A program made the position numbers and the translations under genes. Positions 19,541 to 29,008 of a stretch of DNA of 64,000 bases are shown one piece after another. This stretch comes from UKL13-2 sp036394575 (GTDB lineage: Bacteria; Pseudomonadota; Gammaproteobacteria; Burkholderiales; Usitatibacteraceae): contig DASWEY010000077.1 of NCBI GenBank assembly GCA_036394575.1, positions 124,001 through 188,000 on the forward strand, given 5' to 3'. Each line of letters starts with the position of its first letter. The first letter of the stretch is position 1. Under the pieces are notes generated by a model, which worked only from the letters and a program-made list of their open reading frames with translations, made no database searches and was not told the origin of the DNA.

Positions 19541-19570
19541 GCGCCGCATGCCGGGATCGGCATGCGGCGC
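19541..19570. promoter_or_regulatory. Perfect hairpin between bamB and der
   Basis: GCGCCGCATGCCG, loop GGAT, then CGGCATGCGGCGC: a perfect 13-bp GC-rich stem, about 12 nt upstream of the der start codon on the minus strand. There is no T-tract on the minus side, so it is unlikely to be a simple terminator. Confidence 0.7.
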
Positions 19571-19642
19571 AGATTGGGGGGCGCGGCCGGCCCGGAAGCC
19601 ATGCAAATCATACGCCGCGCGACGCGATTGGAAGTTGGTGCC

Positions 19643-20773
19643 TTACTGTACCTTGATCGAAAATACGCGGCCACGGGCAGTCTGCACGATGGCGCGGTCG
19701 CCGTTCTGCATCAGGGCCGTCACACGACTGCCATCGGTGGCGACGCGCCCGATCAGCTCGCCGTTTTCCGGCGACAGCAGATGCACCAAGCCGTTGGCGT
19801 CGCCAATCAGGATCTTGCCGTTCAGCACCAGCGGTGTACCCGGCTCGCGATGGATCAGTTTTTCCTGTTTCCACAAGGTGGCGCCGCTGATCTTGTCGAG
19901 CGCGTACACATTGCCGCCGGTATCGGAAACATAAAGGTTCTTGGCATCGAAAGCCACACCGTCGGCGCTGGGGATTTCACGGGACCAGAGCACATTGCCG
20001 TTGAGCGTTTCCACGCAACCGGTGCGCCCCTGGTAAACCGTCGCGCACACGCGCGAATCGTCCACCAGCGGCACGCCGCCGACATCGGCAATGCGCTCGA
20101 GCTCGGTGGCGCCGCGCGCCAGGGAAATCGTCGCCTCCCAGATCGGCTTGCCGCTCTCCAGCTCTATCGCCACCACCTTGCCGCCGGTGAAGCCTGCGTA
20201 AATCGTGCCGCGACTGACCAGTACCCCGGCGCTGGAACGCAGGCTCAGCGACGGCGGCGGACGCTGATAAACCCATTTGCGCTTGCCATCGATGCGATTG
20301 AGCGCAAACAGCCGACCATCGGCGATGCGCACCAGCACATAGCCGCCGGCGACGACCGGCGCCGCCAGTACTTCGCCGTTGATCTGCGCTTTCCATAGCG
20401 AGCGGCCGGCGGGATCAAGCGCCAGAACATCGCCCTTGTTGCTGACCACCACGACCATATTGTCGGCAACACCGACGCCCGCGGTCAGCGGCGTCTTGGG
20501 GTCGATGCGCGCGACTTCGCGCCCGCCGTCTTCGGCAAAGGCGTAGACGCCATCGTCATAGCTGGCCGCATACACCAGCTTGTCCGCAAAACCGGGCAGG
20601 AAGGTAAACCCCGAGGACTTGCCGGTACTGGCCGACCATACAATGCTGAGCACGGAATTGTTCACCTCCGGCAATTCCGGCGGTTTGGGCTTGCTGCTGC
20701 CGCAACCGGATAGCGCAAGCAATGCTGCGACAAGGGCTACGCATGAACGCCAATCCTTCAGAGTCGCATTCAC
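19643..20773 (-). CDS. bamB: Outer membrane assembly lipoprotein BamB
   Basis: 376 residues. Periplasm-facing lipoprotein of the BAM complex that inserts outer-membrane beta-barrels. The lipobox is LALSGC with Cys24. The rest is a PQQ-like beta-propeller with repeats such as SNKGDVLALDPAGRSLWKAQ and DTGGNVYALDKISGATLWKQ. It overlaps the upstream yfgM by 4 nt and precedes der, the standard order. Confidence 0.92.
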   Translation of the reverse strand: MNATLKDWRSCVALVAALLALSGCGSSKPKPPELPEVNNSVLSIVWSASTGKSSGFTFLPGFADKLVYAASYDDGVYAFAEDGGREVARIDPKTPLTAGVGVADNMVVVVSNKGDVLALDPAGRSLWKAQINGEVLAAPVVAGGYVLVRIADGRLFALNRIDGKRKWVYQRPPPSLSLRSSAGVLVSRGTIYAGFTGGKVVAIELESGKPIWEATISLARGATELERIADVGGVPLVDDSRVCATVYQGRTGCVETLNGNVLWSREIPSADGVAFDAKNLYVSDTGGNVYALDKISGATLWKQEKLIHREPGTPLVLNGKILIGDANGLVHLLSPENGELIGRVATDGSRVTALMQNGDRAIVQTARGRVFSIKVQ

Positions 20774-21465
20774 TTGCCGGCTCCCTTGTCGTCCTTGCCG
20801 TCCGCCGCTTTTTTCGTTTCAAGCGCGCCGCCGAGGGCATCCAGCTTGGCCTGCGAAACCGGCTTGAGGGCATTGCGCGCATCCGACTTGTCGATCGCCG
20901 TCTGGTAAGCGGCGCGCGCCTCATCGCGGCGCCCCTGCACGGCCAGGACATCTCCCTTGAGATCGGCCGCCGCCGCGAGGTAGGCCTCGTCGCGCACGGT
21001 GTCCAGCAGCTTCAGCGCGTCGTCATAGTTTTTCATTTCCAGCAGCACCGTGGCGAGGCGCAGACGGGCGATATTGCGATGCGTATCGCGGCCTTTGTCG
21101 ATCACCCATTGCAAATGCGTTTTCGCTGCGGCGAAATCATTGGCCGCGAAGGCGGCCTTGGCCGCCATCAGTTGCGCTTCGGTCGCCTGGAAGGTGGTGG
21201 GAAACTTGTCGGCCAGGGTATTGGCGGCCTCGGACAGTTTTTTCGAATCCTGACTGGCTGCGCCTTCCGCGGCAGCCTGCTTCACGCTCTTGAGCAGGAC
21301 TTCGGCCTGGTCATTCTGGTTTTTCTGGAATTCACGCCAGCCATAGACCCCGGCCACGCCGAGGACGAGTGCGGCGATCGCCGCGTAAATCCAGATGCTC
21401 CATTCGTCCCACCAGTCCTTGAGTGCGGCGAGACGTTCCTGTTCTTCGAGATCGTACGTTGACAT
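20770..21465 (-). CDS. yfgM: YfgM-type tetratricopeptide membrane protein
   Basis: 231 residues. An inner-membrane anchor (IWIYAAIAALVLGVAGVYGW, about 24-43) is followed by a periplasmic TPR-like region (LADKFPTTFQATEAQLMAAKAAF, then YDDALKLLDTVRDEAYLAAAAD LKGDVLAVQGRRDEA). YfgM in E. coli is an ancillary SecYEG/PpiD partner that helps periplasmic chaperoning. The N-terminus MSTYDLEEQERLAALKDWW is the usual family start. The ATGA overlap with bamB indicates coupling. Confidence 0.88.
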   Translation of the reverse strand: MSTYDLEEQERLAALKDWWDEWSIWIYAAIAALVLGVAGVYGWREFQKNQNDQAEVLLKSVKQAAAEGAASQDSKKLSEAANTLADKFPTTFQATEAQLMAAKAAFAANDFAAAKTHLQWVIDKGRDTHRNIARLRLATVLLEMKNYDDALKLLDTVRDEAYLAAAADLKGDVLAVQGRRDEARAAYQTAIDKSDARNALKPVSQAKLDALGGALETKKAADGKDDKGAGK

Positions 21466-21480
21466 GTAAAGCCTTTGTTC

Positions 21481-21535
21481 TGGTCTGGGCTGAAAAATTT
21501 GCCGGCACCCGCCAATGCATGACTGAATGCCGCGC
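21481..21535. repeat. Degenerate half copy of the 66-bp palindromic repeat
   Basis: The stretch contains the reversed T-rich centre (GGGCTGAAAAATTTGCCGG) and one arm, CCGCCAATGCATGACT. The left arm is not recognisable. It lies between yfgM and hisS. Confidence 0.4.
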
Positions 21536-21592
21536 GGTTTGGTTCCGGGCTCACTGAGACATGCCCGGGGAAAGTCACGTCACATTGCGGTG

Positions 21593-22870
21593 CTAGTTGT
21601 TGGCATACTGCGACCACATCCGCCCGGCCGCCTCGTCGAGCGTCAGCAACATCTGCTCTCCGCCGGCGAGGTCCTTGAGGCTCACCTTGCCGGCCGCGAG
21701 CTCATCCGCGCCCAAGATGATAGCAAAGCGCGCCCCGCTGCCGTCCGCTTTCTTCATCTGCGATTTAAAACTGGCGACTCCGCCGTCGGGCGAACCATGC
21801 ACCGCCACCGCCAGTCCGCGATCGCGCAGCTGCTCGGCCAGCTGCCAGGCCGCCGCCTGCGCCTCGGCCGCATAAACCAGATAGGCATCGAGCGTATCCA
21901 GGGTCGCCGGCGGCTTCTCGGCCAGCAACATCATGACTCGCTCCACGCCGACGCCGAAGCCGCAGGATGGCGCGGGTTTGCCGCCGAGTTGTTCGATCAG
22001 GCCGTCGTAGCGCCCGCCGCCGGCGATAGTCAGTTCCCAGTCTTTGCCTGTGGCGATGAACTCGAACACGGTGCGATTGTAGTAGTCGAAGCCACGCACC
22101 AGCCGCGGATTGACCACGTAGGCCAAACCAGCGGCATCGAGCATCGCCTTGACGCCGTCGAAGTGCGCGCGTTCGGCCTCGCCGAGGTATTGCGCCAGCT
22201 TGGGCGCCGCATTGACCAGGGTCTGCATTTTCGGATTCTTGGTATCCAGCGTGCGTAGCGGATTGGTGTACAGGCGGCGGTTGCCGTCTTCGTCCAACTG
22301 GTCCCGGTGCGCCTCGAAATATTTCACCAGCGCCTCGCGGTGCGCCGCACGCGCGGCCGCATCGCCGATCGAATTGATGTGCAGCTGGACATTCTCGAAA
22401 CCCAGACGTTTCCACAAACGCGCCAGCATCACAATCTGCTCGGCATCGACATCGGGGCCGGCAAAACCCAGAGCTTCCACATCGAACTGGTGAAATTGAC
22501 GATAGCGCCCTTTCTGCGGACGCTCGTGGCGGAACATCGGGCCCCAGGTCCAGACGCGCTTGGGACCGTCGTAAATCAGGTTGTGCTCGATCGCGGCGCG
22601 CACCAGGCCGGCGGTGGCTTCGGGACGCAGGGTCAGCTTCTCGCCATTCATGCTGTCCTCAAAGGAATACATTTCCTTCTCGACGATATCGGTGACTTCG
22701 CCGATCGAGCGCACGAACAGCGGCGTCGGCTCGACCACGGGCGTACGCATCAGGCGATAGCCGTATTGTTCGAAAACCTCGCGGGTGGTGTCCTCCAGAA
22801 ACTGCCAGAGGGGCGCGTCCTGGGGCAGCAGATCGTTCATGCCGCGGACTGCTTGAATGGTTTTACTCAT
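21593..22870 (-). CDS. hisS: Histidyl-tRNA synthetase
   Basis: 425 residues, class II aminoacyl-tRNA synthetase charging tRNA-His. Signatures: QAVRGMNDLLPQDAPLW at the N-terminus, EVTDIVEKEMYSFED, LRPEATAGLVRAAIEHN (motif 2 region), VNPRLVRGFDYYNRTVFEF (HisA motif) and GGGRYDGLIEQLGG, with GFGVGVERVMML as motif 3. The anticodon-binding domain closes the protein. The ATG at 22870 begins the conserved MSKTIQAVRGMND. Confidence 0.96.
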   Translation of the reverse strand: MSKTIQAVRGMNDLLPQDAPLWQFLEDTTREVFEQYGYRLMRTPVVEPTPLFVRSIGEVTDIVEKEMYSFEDSMNGEKLTLRPEATAGLVRAAIEHNLIYDGPKRVWTWGPMFRHERPQKGRYRQFHQFDVEALGFAGPDVDAEQIVMLARLWKRLGFENVQLHINSIGDAAARAAHREALVKYFEAHRDQLDEDGNRRLYTNPLRTLDTKNPKMQTLVNAAPKLAQYLGEAERAHFDGVKAMLDAAGLAYVVNPRLVRGFDYYNRTVFEFIATGKDWELTIAGGGRYDGLIEQLGGKPAPSCGFGVGVERVMMLLAEKPPATLDTLDAYLVYAAEAQAAAWQLAEQLRDRGLAVAVHGSPDGGVASFKSQMKKADGSGARFAIILGADELAAGKVSLKDLAGGEQMLLTLDEAAGRMWSQYANN

Positions 22871-22990
22871 GGGGCGGAATGAATGGGCGGAGCGGTTCCG
22901 CAAAACACGAGATTTTACAGGTATTTAGCCGCTTTTAGCCAGCCCAATCTGCGCGCGAATGCGAATGCGGGGCAGCGAAAAAATCACGTA

Positions 22991-23054
22991 GAACGCCATT
23001 CGGCGCGGGTTGCGGAGCATTTTTGCCCCGAACGGCAAACTGGACGCGGAGTTT
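22991..23054. repeat. Degenerate copy of the 66-bp palindromic repeat
   Basis: It aligns with the family across its whole length: the left arm CGCCATTCGGCGCG, the conserved centre GCATTTTTGCCCCGAA and the GGAGTTT end. Pairing of the arms is partly lost. It lies between ispG and hisS. Confidence 0.5.
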
Positions 23055-23096
23055 GCTTTTTTGTTCCTGCACGCCCGCCTTGCCTGACTGCGGTGT

Positions 23097-24377
23097 TCAG
23101 GCCAACACCTTGATCGGAATCTCTTTCTTGCGCGAGCGATGTTTGGGCCCATCCGAACCGGGCGCGTAGTTCTTGCGCACATAGTCGTCGACCAGTGCCT
23201 GGAATTCTTCGGCGATGTGCTCGCCCTTCAGCGTCACCGCTTTCTCACCGTCGATATACACCGGCGCCACCGGCCGCTCGCCGGAACCGGGCAGGGAAAT
23301 GCCGATATTGGCGAGCTTGGATTCGCCTGGCCCATTGACCACGCAGCCCATCACCGCGACATGCATATCCTCAACCCCGGGATAGCGGCTTTTCCAGATC
23401 GGCATCTGCTTGCGCAAATAGCTCTGGATGCTCTCGGCCAGCTCCTGGAAAAAAGTGCTGGTGGTGCGGCCGCAACCCGGGCAGGCGGCCACCATCGGCG
23501 TGAACGAGCGCAGGCCCATGGTCTGCAGGATTTCCTGCGCGACGATCACTTCCCTGGTGCGGTCGCCATTCGGTTCCGGCGTCAGCGAAATGCGAATGGT
23601 GTCGCCGATGCCTTCCTGCAGCAACACACCCAGCGCCGCCGTGGACGCGACAATGCCTTTGGAGCCCATGCCGGCCTCGGTCAAACCAAGATGCAGCGGG
23701 TAATCGCAGCGTTTGGCGAGATCGCGGTACACCGCGATCAAATCCTGCACCGAGCTGACCTTGCAGGACAGGATGATCCTGTCGCCCGCCAGGCCCAGTT
23801 CCTCGGCCTTGGCGGCGCTCTCCAGCGCCGACACAATCAGTGCTTCGCGCATCACTTCGTCCGCCTCTTTCGGCACCGCGCTCTTGCCGTTTTCATCCAT
23901 CATGCGCGCGATCAGTTCCGGATCGAGCGAACCCCAGTTGACGCCGATGCGCACCGGCTTGTCGTACTTGATGGCGGCCTCGATCATCGCGCCGAACTGG
24001 TCGTCGCGCTTGCTCCCCTGCCCCACATTGCCCGGATTGATGCGCAGCTTGGCCAAGGCCATCGCGCATTCCGGCACCTCGGTGAGCAATTTATGACCGT
24101 TGAAGTGGAAGTCGCCGACCAGGGGCACCGTAACGCCCATGGCATCGAGCTGGCGGCGAATCTGCGGCACCGCGCGCGCGGCGGCCAGGGTATTGACGGT
24201 GATACGCACCACCTCCGAGCCCGCACGCGCCAACTCGGCGACCTGTTTGACAGTGGCGGCGACATCCTCGGTATCGGTATTGGTCATCGACTGCACCATG
24301 ATCGGCGCATCGCCGCCGACCAGCACCTGGCCGATGTTGACCTGACGGGATTTGCGGCGGGGTATGGAATTGAACAT
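23097..24377 (-). CDS. ispG: 4-hydroxy-3-methylbut-2-en-1-yl diphosphate synthase
   Basis: 426 residues. Iron-sulfur enzyme converting MEcPP to HMBPP in the MEP isoprenoid pathway. The TIM-barrel start is VNIGQVLVGGDAPIMVQSMT. The [4Fe-4S] cysteines are in ACPGCGRTTS (near 298) and GCVVNGPGESK (near 344). The ATG at 24377 gives the usual N-terminus MFNSIPRRKSRQV; the frame stays open upstream into rodZ but without homology. It follows rodZ by 59 nt. Confidence 0.95.
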   Translation of the reverse strand: MFNSIPRRKSRQVNIGQVLVGGDAPIMVQSMTNTDTEDVAATVKQVAELARAGSEVVRITVNTLAAARAVPQIRRQLDAMGVTVPLVGDFHFNGHKLLTEVPECAMALAKLRINPGNVGQGSKRDDQFGAMIEAAIKYDKPVRIGVNWGSLDPELIARMMDENGKSAVPKEADEVMREALIVSALESAAKAEELGLAGDRIILSCKVSSVQDLIAVYRDLAKRCDYPLHLGLTEAGMGSKGIVASTAALGVLLQEGIGDTIRISLTPEPNGDRTREVIVAQEILQTMGLRSFTPMVAACPGCGRTTSTFFQELAESIQSYLRKQMPIWKSRYPGVEDMHVAVMGCVVNGPGESKLANIGISLPGSGERPVAPVYIDGEKAVTLKGEHIAEEFQALVDDYVRKNYAPGSDGPKHRSRKKEIPIKVLA

Positions 24378-24436
24378 GGTTGTCTGCCTGGATGCAAAAC
24401 TCGCGCACGCACTCCCGCGCAAGCGAATGAAACGAA

Positions 24437-25441
24437 TTACTTGACGGTCACCCGCGCCACCGAGATCCGCGTATACGGCGCGAGCTCGATTTCCTTGCCG
24501 TTGTAGGCCAGCCGCGCCATCTGCGCATTGCCGAACACCACCGACAGCGGGGGCGTGCCGCGAACTTCGCCGGTATCGCCTTCGTGATACTGGCGCGACA
24601 GCAGGATGCGGCCGTCGGCGTCGCTGACCTCGACCCAGCAGTCGCCGCTGAAGGTGAAACCCAATACATGATCGCCCTTGCCGACATTGCCCGTCCGCGG
24701 CAGCGGCGCTGCCACCGGCTTTGCGAGCTCGGCAGGTTTCGCCGGTTCCGGCTGCGGGGCGGTCTTTGCCGGCGCCGCTATCGGCGGTAGCGCCGATGTC
24801 TGGGGAGGAAACATCTCGACCTGCGCCGGACCGGTCTGAATGCTGTTCGCGCCGCCGACTTCGCCCACGGGAGCTTGATCGACCGGTGTCGGGGGCACCA
24901 CCGCGGGACGCACGGAACGGGGGGCGGCCACCGGCGACGCGGGCCGCCCGCCCGCGGCCAGGTTGGGCCGTACATATTGCCACCAATACCAGACTGCACC
25001 GGCCAGCAACACCGCCACCAGGGCGTAACTCGCCATGCGCCCTTTGGGCGTGGCGAGGGCGCTGCCGCCGGTGCGAATATGAATGTCCTGGCTGGGCACG
25101 ACAATGGTCGATGCCTTCAGGCGCGCCGCCTCGGCATTGTTTTGTTCGAGCAGGCGGATGGCATGCTCGCTGTCGACATTGACCGCCTTGGCATAGTTGC
25201 GCACAAATCCGCGCAGGAATGTGCCCGTGGGCAAGGCGCCATAATCGCCGCGCTCCAGCGCTTCGAGTTGACGGACCCCCATTCTCAGGCGGGTGGCCAC
25301 ATCGGCCAGCGACAGTCCGGCGCGCTCGCGCGCGGCGCGCAGCACGAGTCCGGGGGCCTCGGGGACGGCCGCCTTCATTTCGGCGGGCGTCGCAGCGGCG
25401 GCATCAACGGACGGTACAGGTTCAGGAACAGGTGTCGACAT
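24437..25441 (-). CDS. rodZ: Cytoskeleton protein RodZ
   Basis: 334 residues. Links the MreB cytoskeleton to the cell wall elongation machinery. A cytoplasmic helix-turn-helix domain (LRAARERAGLSLADVATRLR and LPTGTFLRGFVRNYAKAVNV), one transmembrane helix (MASYALVAVLLAGAVWYWW, about 137-155), a Pro/Ala-rich periplasmic linker and a C-terminal DUF4115 domain (FTFSGDCWVEVSDADGRILL). This architecture is diagnostic. It sits between pilF and ispG as expected. Confidence 0.92.
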   Translation of the reverse strand: MSTPVPEPVPSVDAAAATPAEMKAAVPEAPGLVLRAARERAGLSLADVATRLRMGVRQLEALERGDYGALPTGTFLRGFVRNYAKAVNVDSEHAIRLLEQNNAEAARLKASTIVVPSQDIHIRTGGSALATPKGRMASYALVAVLLAGAVWYWWQYVRPNLAAGGRPASPVAAPRSVRPAVVPPTPVDQAPVGEVGGANSIQTGPAQVEMFPPQTSALPPIAAPAKTAPQPEPAKPAELAKPVAAPLPRTGNVGKGDHVLGFTFSGDCWVEVSDADGRILLSRQYHEGDTGEVRGTPPLSVVFGNAQMARLAYNGKEIELAPYTRISVARVTVK

Positions 25442-25488
25442 AAGTCAGATGGCGTAACAATGATGGATGGTGTTGCAGGAAACCGCCG

Positions 25489-26271
25489 CTATTTGCCTTC
25501 GCTCGCCATGCGTGTCTGCGTGGCATCCGGGAAGCGGCGCCGCAATTGCTGAACATAGCTGGTTTCGGCAGCCCGGTCGTTCTGCGCATGCGCAATGCGT
25601 GCACCGAGGTACAGCGCCTCCACACTCGGCGCCTGCACCAGCTGGTTATGCCGGCCAAGCAGGAATTCCGCATCCTTCACCGCGCCCTGGGAAAAACGGA
25701 TTTCGGCGAGTTCGTAGAGCGCCGGCGAAAAAAGCGGTTGGCGCATCAGGGCCTCGCGGAACTGGCTCTCGGCCTTCGTCATATCGCCCATGCGGCGTGC
25801 GCAGACACCGGCATTGTAATGGGCGCGTTCCGGCGTGGCGTAGACCGGGTTCCGCAGTGCAAGCTCGAAGTACTGCATGGCCTTGGCCGGACTTTGCGTC
25901 TGGCAGATGAGCCAGCCGTAGTTGTTGAGCGTTTCGGAATCGTTGGGCGCTATCCGGAGCGCCTGTTCATAGGCTTGCTTCGCCTTCGCATCCTCATGCA
26001 ATCCCATATAGACAATACCGAGCATATTGTAGGCGGGCGCAAAATTGCCGTTGGCGTCTACCGCCTGTTGCGCAGCCTCCAGCGCCACCGGCAAATTGCC
26101 CAACCGATAGTACTCCGCCGCGCGCTGGGTATGAATTTGCGCCCGGTCCAGCGCGCCCGCCATGGCCGTCTGGTCCGGCACCTTGGTTTCGATCGTGGTC
26201 TGCGACACGCAACCCGAGACGCCGGCCACCAGCAGCGACATGACACACAGCAACGCTTTGTTCAAAGCCAT
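25489..26271 (-). CDS. pilF: Type IV pilus biogenesis lipoprotein PilF/PilW
   Basis: 260 residues. Outer-membrane pilotin needed for PilQ secretin assembly. A lipobox, VAGVSGC, places the lipidated Cys at 21. The mature protein is a TPR solenoid: AAEYYRLGNLPVALEAAQQA, YNMLGIVYMGLHEDAKAKQA, NNYGWLICQT and HYNAGVCARRMGDMTKAESQ. The ATG at 26271 is chosen for the lipoprotein signal and a GAGGAGA ribosome-binding site. Neighbours rlmN and rodZ are the usual ones. Confidence 0.88.
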   Translation of the reverse strand: MALNKALLCVMSLLVAGVSGCVSQTTIETKVPDQTAMAGALDRAQIHTQRAAEYYRLGNLPVALEAAQQAVDANGNFAPAYNMLGIVYMGLHEDAKAKQAYEQALRIAPNDSETLNNYGWLICQTQSPAKAMQYFELALRNPVYATPERAHYNAGVCARRMGDMTKAESQFREALMRQPLFSPALYELAEIRFSQGAVKDAEFLLGRHNQLVQAPSVEALYLGARIAHAQNDRAAETSYVQQLRRRFPDATQTRMASEGK

Positions 26272-26287
26272 TCTCCTCGTGGTCCCA

Positions 26288-27400
26288 TCATGCCGCGACA
26301 GGTTTGATCGCGATCGATTTGCGGTTTGATTTATCCACCACCTGCCCGGCCAGCTGCCCGCAGGCGGCGTCGATATCGTCGCCGCGCGTCTTACGGATAG
26401 TAACAATCAGGCCGGCATTTTGCAGCACTTCGCGGAAACGATGAATCGCGTTGTTGCTGGAACGCCGGTAATCTGCCTGCGGGAACGGGTTCCAGGGGAT
26501 CAGGTTGAACTTGCAGGGCAGATCGCCGATCAGCTTGACCAGTTCGTGCGCATGCTGCAAGGTGTCATTGACCTGATCGAGCATCACGTATTCAAAAGTC
26601 ACGAACTCGCGCGGCGCGGCTTGCAGATAGTCGCGGATCGCCGCCAGCAACTCGGCCAATGGGTATTTCTGGTTGATCGGCACCAGCACATCGCGCAGCG
26701 CATCAGTGGGCGCATGCAGCGATACCGCCAGCGCCACCGGGCAGCGCTCCTTGAGGCGCAGCAGATTCGGCACGATGCCCGAGGTGGACAGGGTGACGCG
26801 GCGGCGCGACAGGCCGTAGCCATGATCGTCGAGCATGATGTCCATGGCATTGGTGACGCTGTCGAAATTCGCCAGCGGCTCACCCATGCCCATCATCACC
26901 ACATTGGACACGATGCGTTCGCCCTTGGGATCGCGCCCCATGGCGCGATTGGCCCACCACAACTGGCCGATGATCTCGGCCGTGGTCAGATTGCGATTGA
27001 AACCCTGCTTGCCGGTGGAACAGAAGGTGCAGTCCAGCGCACAGCCGACCTGCGAGGATACGCACAGGGTGCCGCGCTCGTCCTCGGGGATGAACACGAC
27101 TTCGATGCCGTTGCCGGTGCCCACATCGAGCAGCCATTTGCGGGTGCCGTCCCTGGAAGCCTGCTCGGTCATCAGGCGCGGCGGGGAAATGGCTGCAACC
27201 TGCGGCAGTTTTTCGCGCAGCGACTTGGCCAGATCGGTCATCGCCTCGAAGTTGTCGACGCCGAAATGATGAATCCAGCGGAACACCTGTTTGGCGCGGA
27301 ACGGCTTTTCATCCAGGCCGGCGAAAAACGCCGTCATCTCGGGCAGGGTCATGCCGAGAAGGTTGGGGAGTTCGGTTTTAGCGTGCTGCGGGACAGCCAT
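26288..27400 (-). CDS. rlmN: Dual-specificity rRNA/tRNA adenine-C2 methyltransferase RlmN
   Basis: 370 residues. Radical-SAM enzyme methylating C2 of A2503 in 23S rRNA and A37 in some tRNAs. The CxxxCxxC cluster motif is CALDCTFC (about residues 118-125). MGMGEPLANFDSV and VTLSTSGIVPNLL are family motifs; the C-terminal DDIDAACGQLAG carries the second catalytic cysteine. It lies 16 nt upstream of pilF in the ndk-rlmN-pilF order. Confidence 0.95.
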   Translation of the reverse strand: MAVPQHAKTELPNLLGMTLPEMTAFFAGLDEKPFRAKQVFRWIHHFGVDNFEAMTDLAKSLREKLPQVAAISPPRLMTEQASRDGTRKWLLDVGTGNGIEVVFIPEDERGTLCVSSQVGCALDCTFCSTGKQGFNRNLTTAEIIGQLWWANRAMGRDPKGERIVSNVVMMGMGEPLANFDSVTNAMDIMLDDHGYGLSRRRVTLSTSGIVPNLLRLKERCPVALAVSLHAPTDALRDVLVPINQKYPLAELLAAIRDYLQAAPREFVTFEYVMLDQVNDTLQHAHELVKLIGDLPCKFNLIPWNPFPQADYRRSSNNAIHRFREVLQNAGLIVTIRKTRGDDIDAACGQLAGQVVDKSNRKSIAIKPVAA

Positions 27401-27457
27401 GATTCAGACTTTGCCAATAACCATGCCGTTGATCAAGCGCCCCGCCGACCATCCCGA

Positions 27458-27883
27458 TTAGCGGGAATAGACGTTGAGCGCCGGGAAAAAATAAGCGATT
27501 TCGACGGCGGCCGTTTCCGGCGCGTCGGAGCCATGCACGGCGTTGGCATCGATCGAATCGGCAAAATCCGCGCGAATGGTACCGGGTGCCGCTTTTTTCG
27601 GATCGGTTGCGCCCATCAGGTCGCGATTTTTCAGGATCGCGCCTTCGCCTTCCAGCGCCTGCACCATTACCGGGCCGGAGATCATGAAGCTGACCAGGTC
27701 GTTGAAGAAGGGACGGGCCTTGTGCACCGCATAGAAGCCTTCGGCTTCGGCGCGCGACAAATGCATCATGCGGGCGGCGATGACCTTGAGGCCGGCCTTT
27801 TCAAAACGGGTATAAATCTCACCGATCACGTTTTTTGCAACTGCGTCGGGCTTGATGATCGAGAGGGTGCGTTCGACTGCCAT
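27458..27883 (-). CDS. ndk: Nucleoside diphosphate kinase
   Basis: 141 residues. Balances nucleoside triphosphate pools through a phosphohistidine intermediate. The sequence has IIKPDAVAKNVIGEIYTRFE and the active site NAVHGSDAPE with His117. The ATG at 27883 gives the canonical MAVERTLSIIKPDA start. It is the first gene of the run ndk-rlmN-pilF-rodZ-ispG-hisS-yfgM-bamB-der. Confidence 0.97.
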   Translation of the reverse strand: MAVERTLSIIKPDAVAKNVIGEIYTRFEKAGLKVIAARMMHLSRAEAEGFYAVHKARPFFNDLVSFMISGPVMVQALEGEGAILKNRDLMGATDPKKAAPGTIRADFADSIDANAVHGSDAPETAAVEIAYFFPALNVYSR

Positions 27884-27958
27884 TTGAATAAATCTCCGAT
27901 AACTTAATGAAAACATACGATTTTAGCACGCGGAGGCCCATTTCTGCCGGCTTTTACG

Positions 27959-28984
27959 TCAATTGTCGCTCTGCGCATGGCCTTGCCCTCCCTGCTCCGC
28001 CGGCCCCGCGGCGGGATGCAGGGACAGCCTGTTCTGCCGGCGCCGGATCAGGAAACCATGTCCGCCCGCCTGCTGGGCCTTGCCGGCGGCAGCCGGGCGA
28101 AACAGCTGGGCAGCCCAGTCCGCCAACTGCAGCTTCGAAGGTGGGGACACTTTCTGCCAGCGCAACCAGTGGTACAGCGCATTGACCTGCCGCGCGCGCG
28201 GCAAGGCGTCGAGGATATCGGCGCGCACCTCGCGACGACCTGGATTGTCGTCGCAGCCCAGGTCGACCACCGCCAGCGCGGCCAGCAATTCAGCGCTTTC
28301 GGCCGCATGCTGCGCGGTCCGCGACAGCGATTCCGCGTAATGCGGGAAGCGGGTTGCAATCAGGGGCAGCAGCTCGTGGCGGATGAAGTTGCGGGTGAAT
28401 GCGGTGTCGAGATTGGACTCGTCCTCGATCCACTCGAGCTTGTGCCGGGTCGCATAAGCCTCGATCTCGGCACGGCTCGACGTCAGCAGGGGCCGCAGCA
28501 GCGTTTGCCCCGCACGCAGGGGCCGGCTTTCACCCATGCCGGCAAGACCGTTCAGGCCGGTGCCGCGCAGCATCTGGTGCAGTACCGTTTCCGCCTGGTC
28601 GTCCTGATGTTGCGCCGCGAGTACGAAGGCAGCCCCGCTTTGCATCAGCGCGGCGTAACGCGCGGCGCGTGCGGCAGCCTCAAGACCGGCACCGGAATTT
28701 CGGTCCACCTCGACCACGGCCACCGTCAAAGGGACGCCGCGCTGCGCGCATTGCGCATGGCAGAACCCGGTCCAGGCATCGGCATTGGCGCTGATACCGT
28801 GATTGACGTGAATGGCCGTTAGCGCCAGCCGGCGGGAAGCGTTCTTTGCCTTGAGCGGGGCCAAGGCATCAAGCAGCACCATCGAGTCGATGCCGCCCGA
28901 CAAGGCCACGGCCACGGACTGGTCGCCGACCTGATGGCGGGCCAGACATTGTGCGACACGTTCAGGCAGGTCCGATTCCAGCAT
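27959..28984 (-). CDS. tilS: tRNA(Ile)-lysidine synthase
   Basis: 341 residues. Modifies C34 of tRNA-Ile(CAU) to lysidine so that AUA is read as Ile. The PP-loop ATPase motif is SGGIDS at residues 29-34; INVNHG-type AIHVNHGISANADAW, AQHQDDQAETVLHQMLRG and ESNLDTAFTRNFIRHELLP follow. It is shorter than the about 430-residue E. coli protein: the region after the TilS substrate-binding domain ends in a low-complexity Gly/Gln tail, so the C-terminal domain is short or missing. Confidence 0.92.
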   Translation of the reverse strand: MLESDLPERVAQCLARHQVGDQSVAVALSGGIDSMVLLDALAPLKAKNASRRLALTAIHVNHGISANADAWTGFCHAQCAQRGVPLTVAVVEVDRNSGAGLEAAARAARYAALMQSGAAFVLAAQHQDDQAETVLHQMLRGTGLNGLAGMGESRPLRAGQTLLRPLLTSSRAEIEAYATRHKLEWIEDESNLDTAFTRNFIRHELLPLIATRFPHYAESLSRTAQHAAESAELLAALAVVDLGCDDNPGRREVRADILDALPRARQVNALYHWLRWQKVSPPSKLQLADWAAQLFRPAAAGKAQQAGGHGFLIRRRQNRLSLHPAAGPAEQGGQGHAQSDN

Positions 28985-29008
28985 GCTCTGCCTCGCGATG
29001 ATCAGGAC

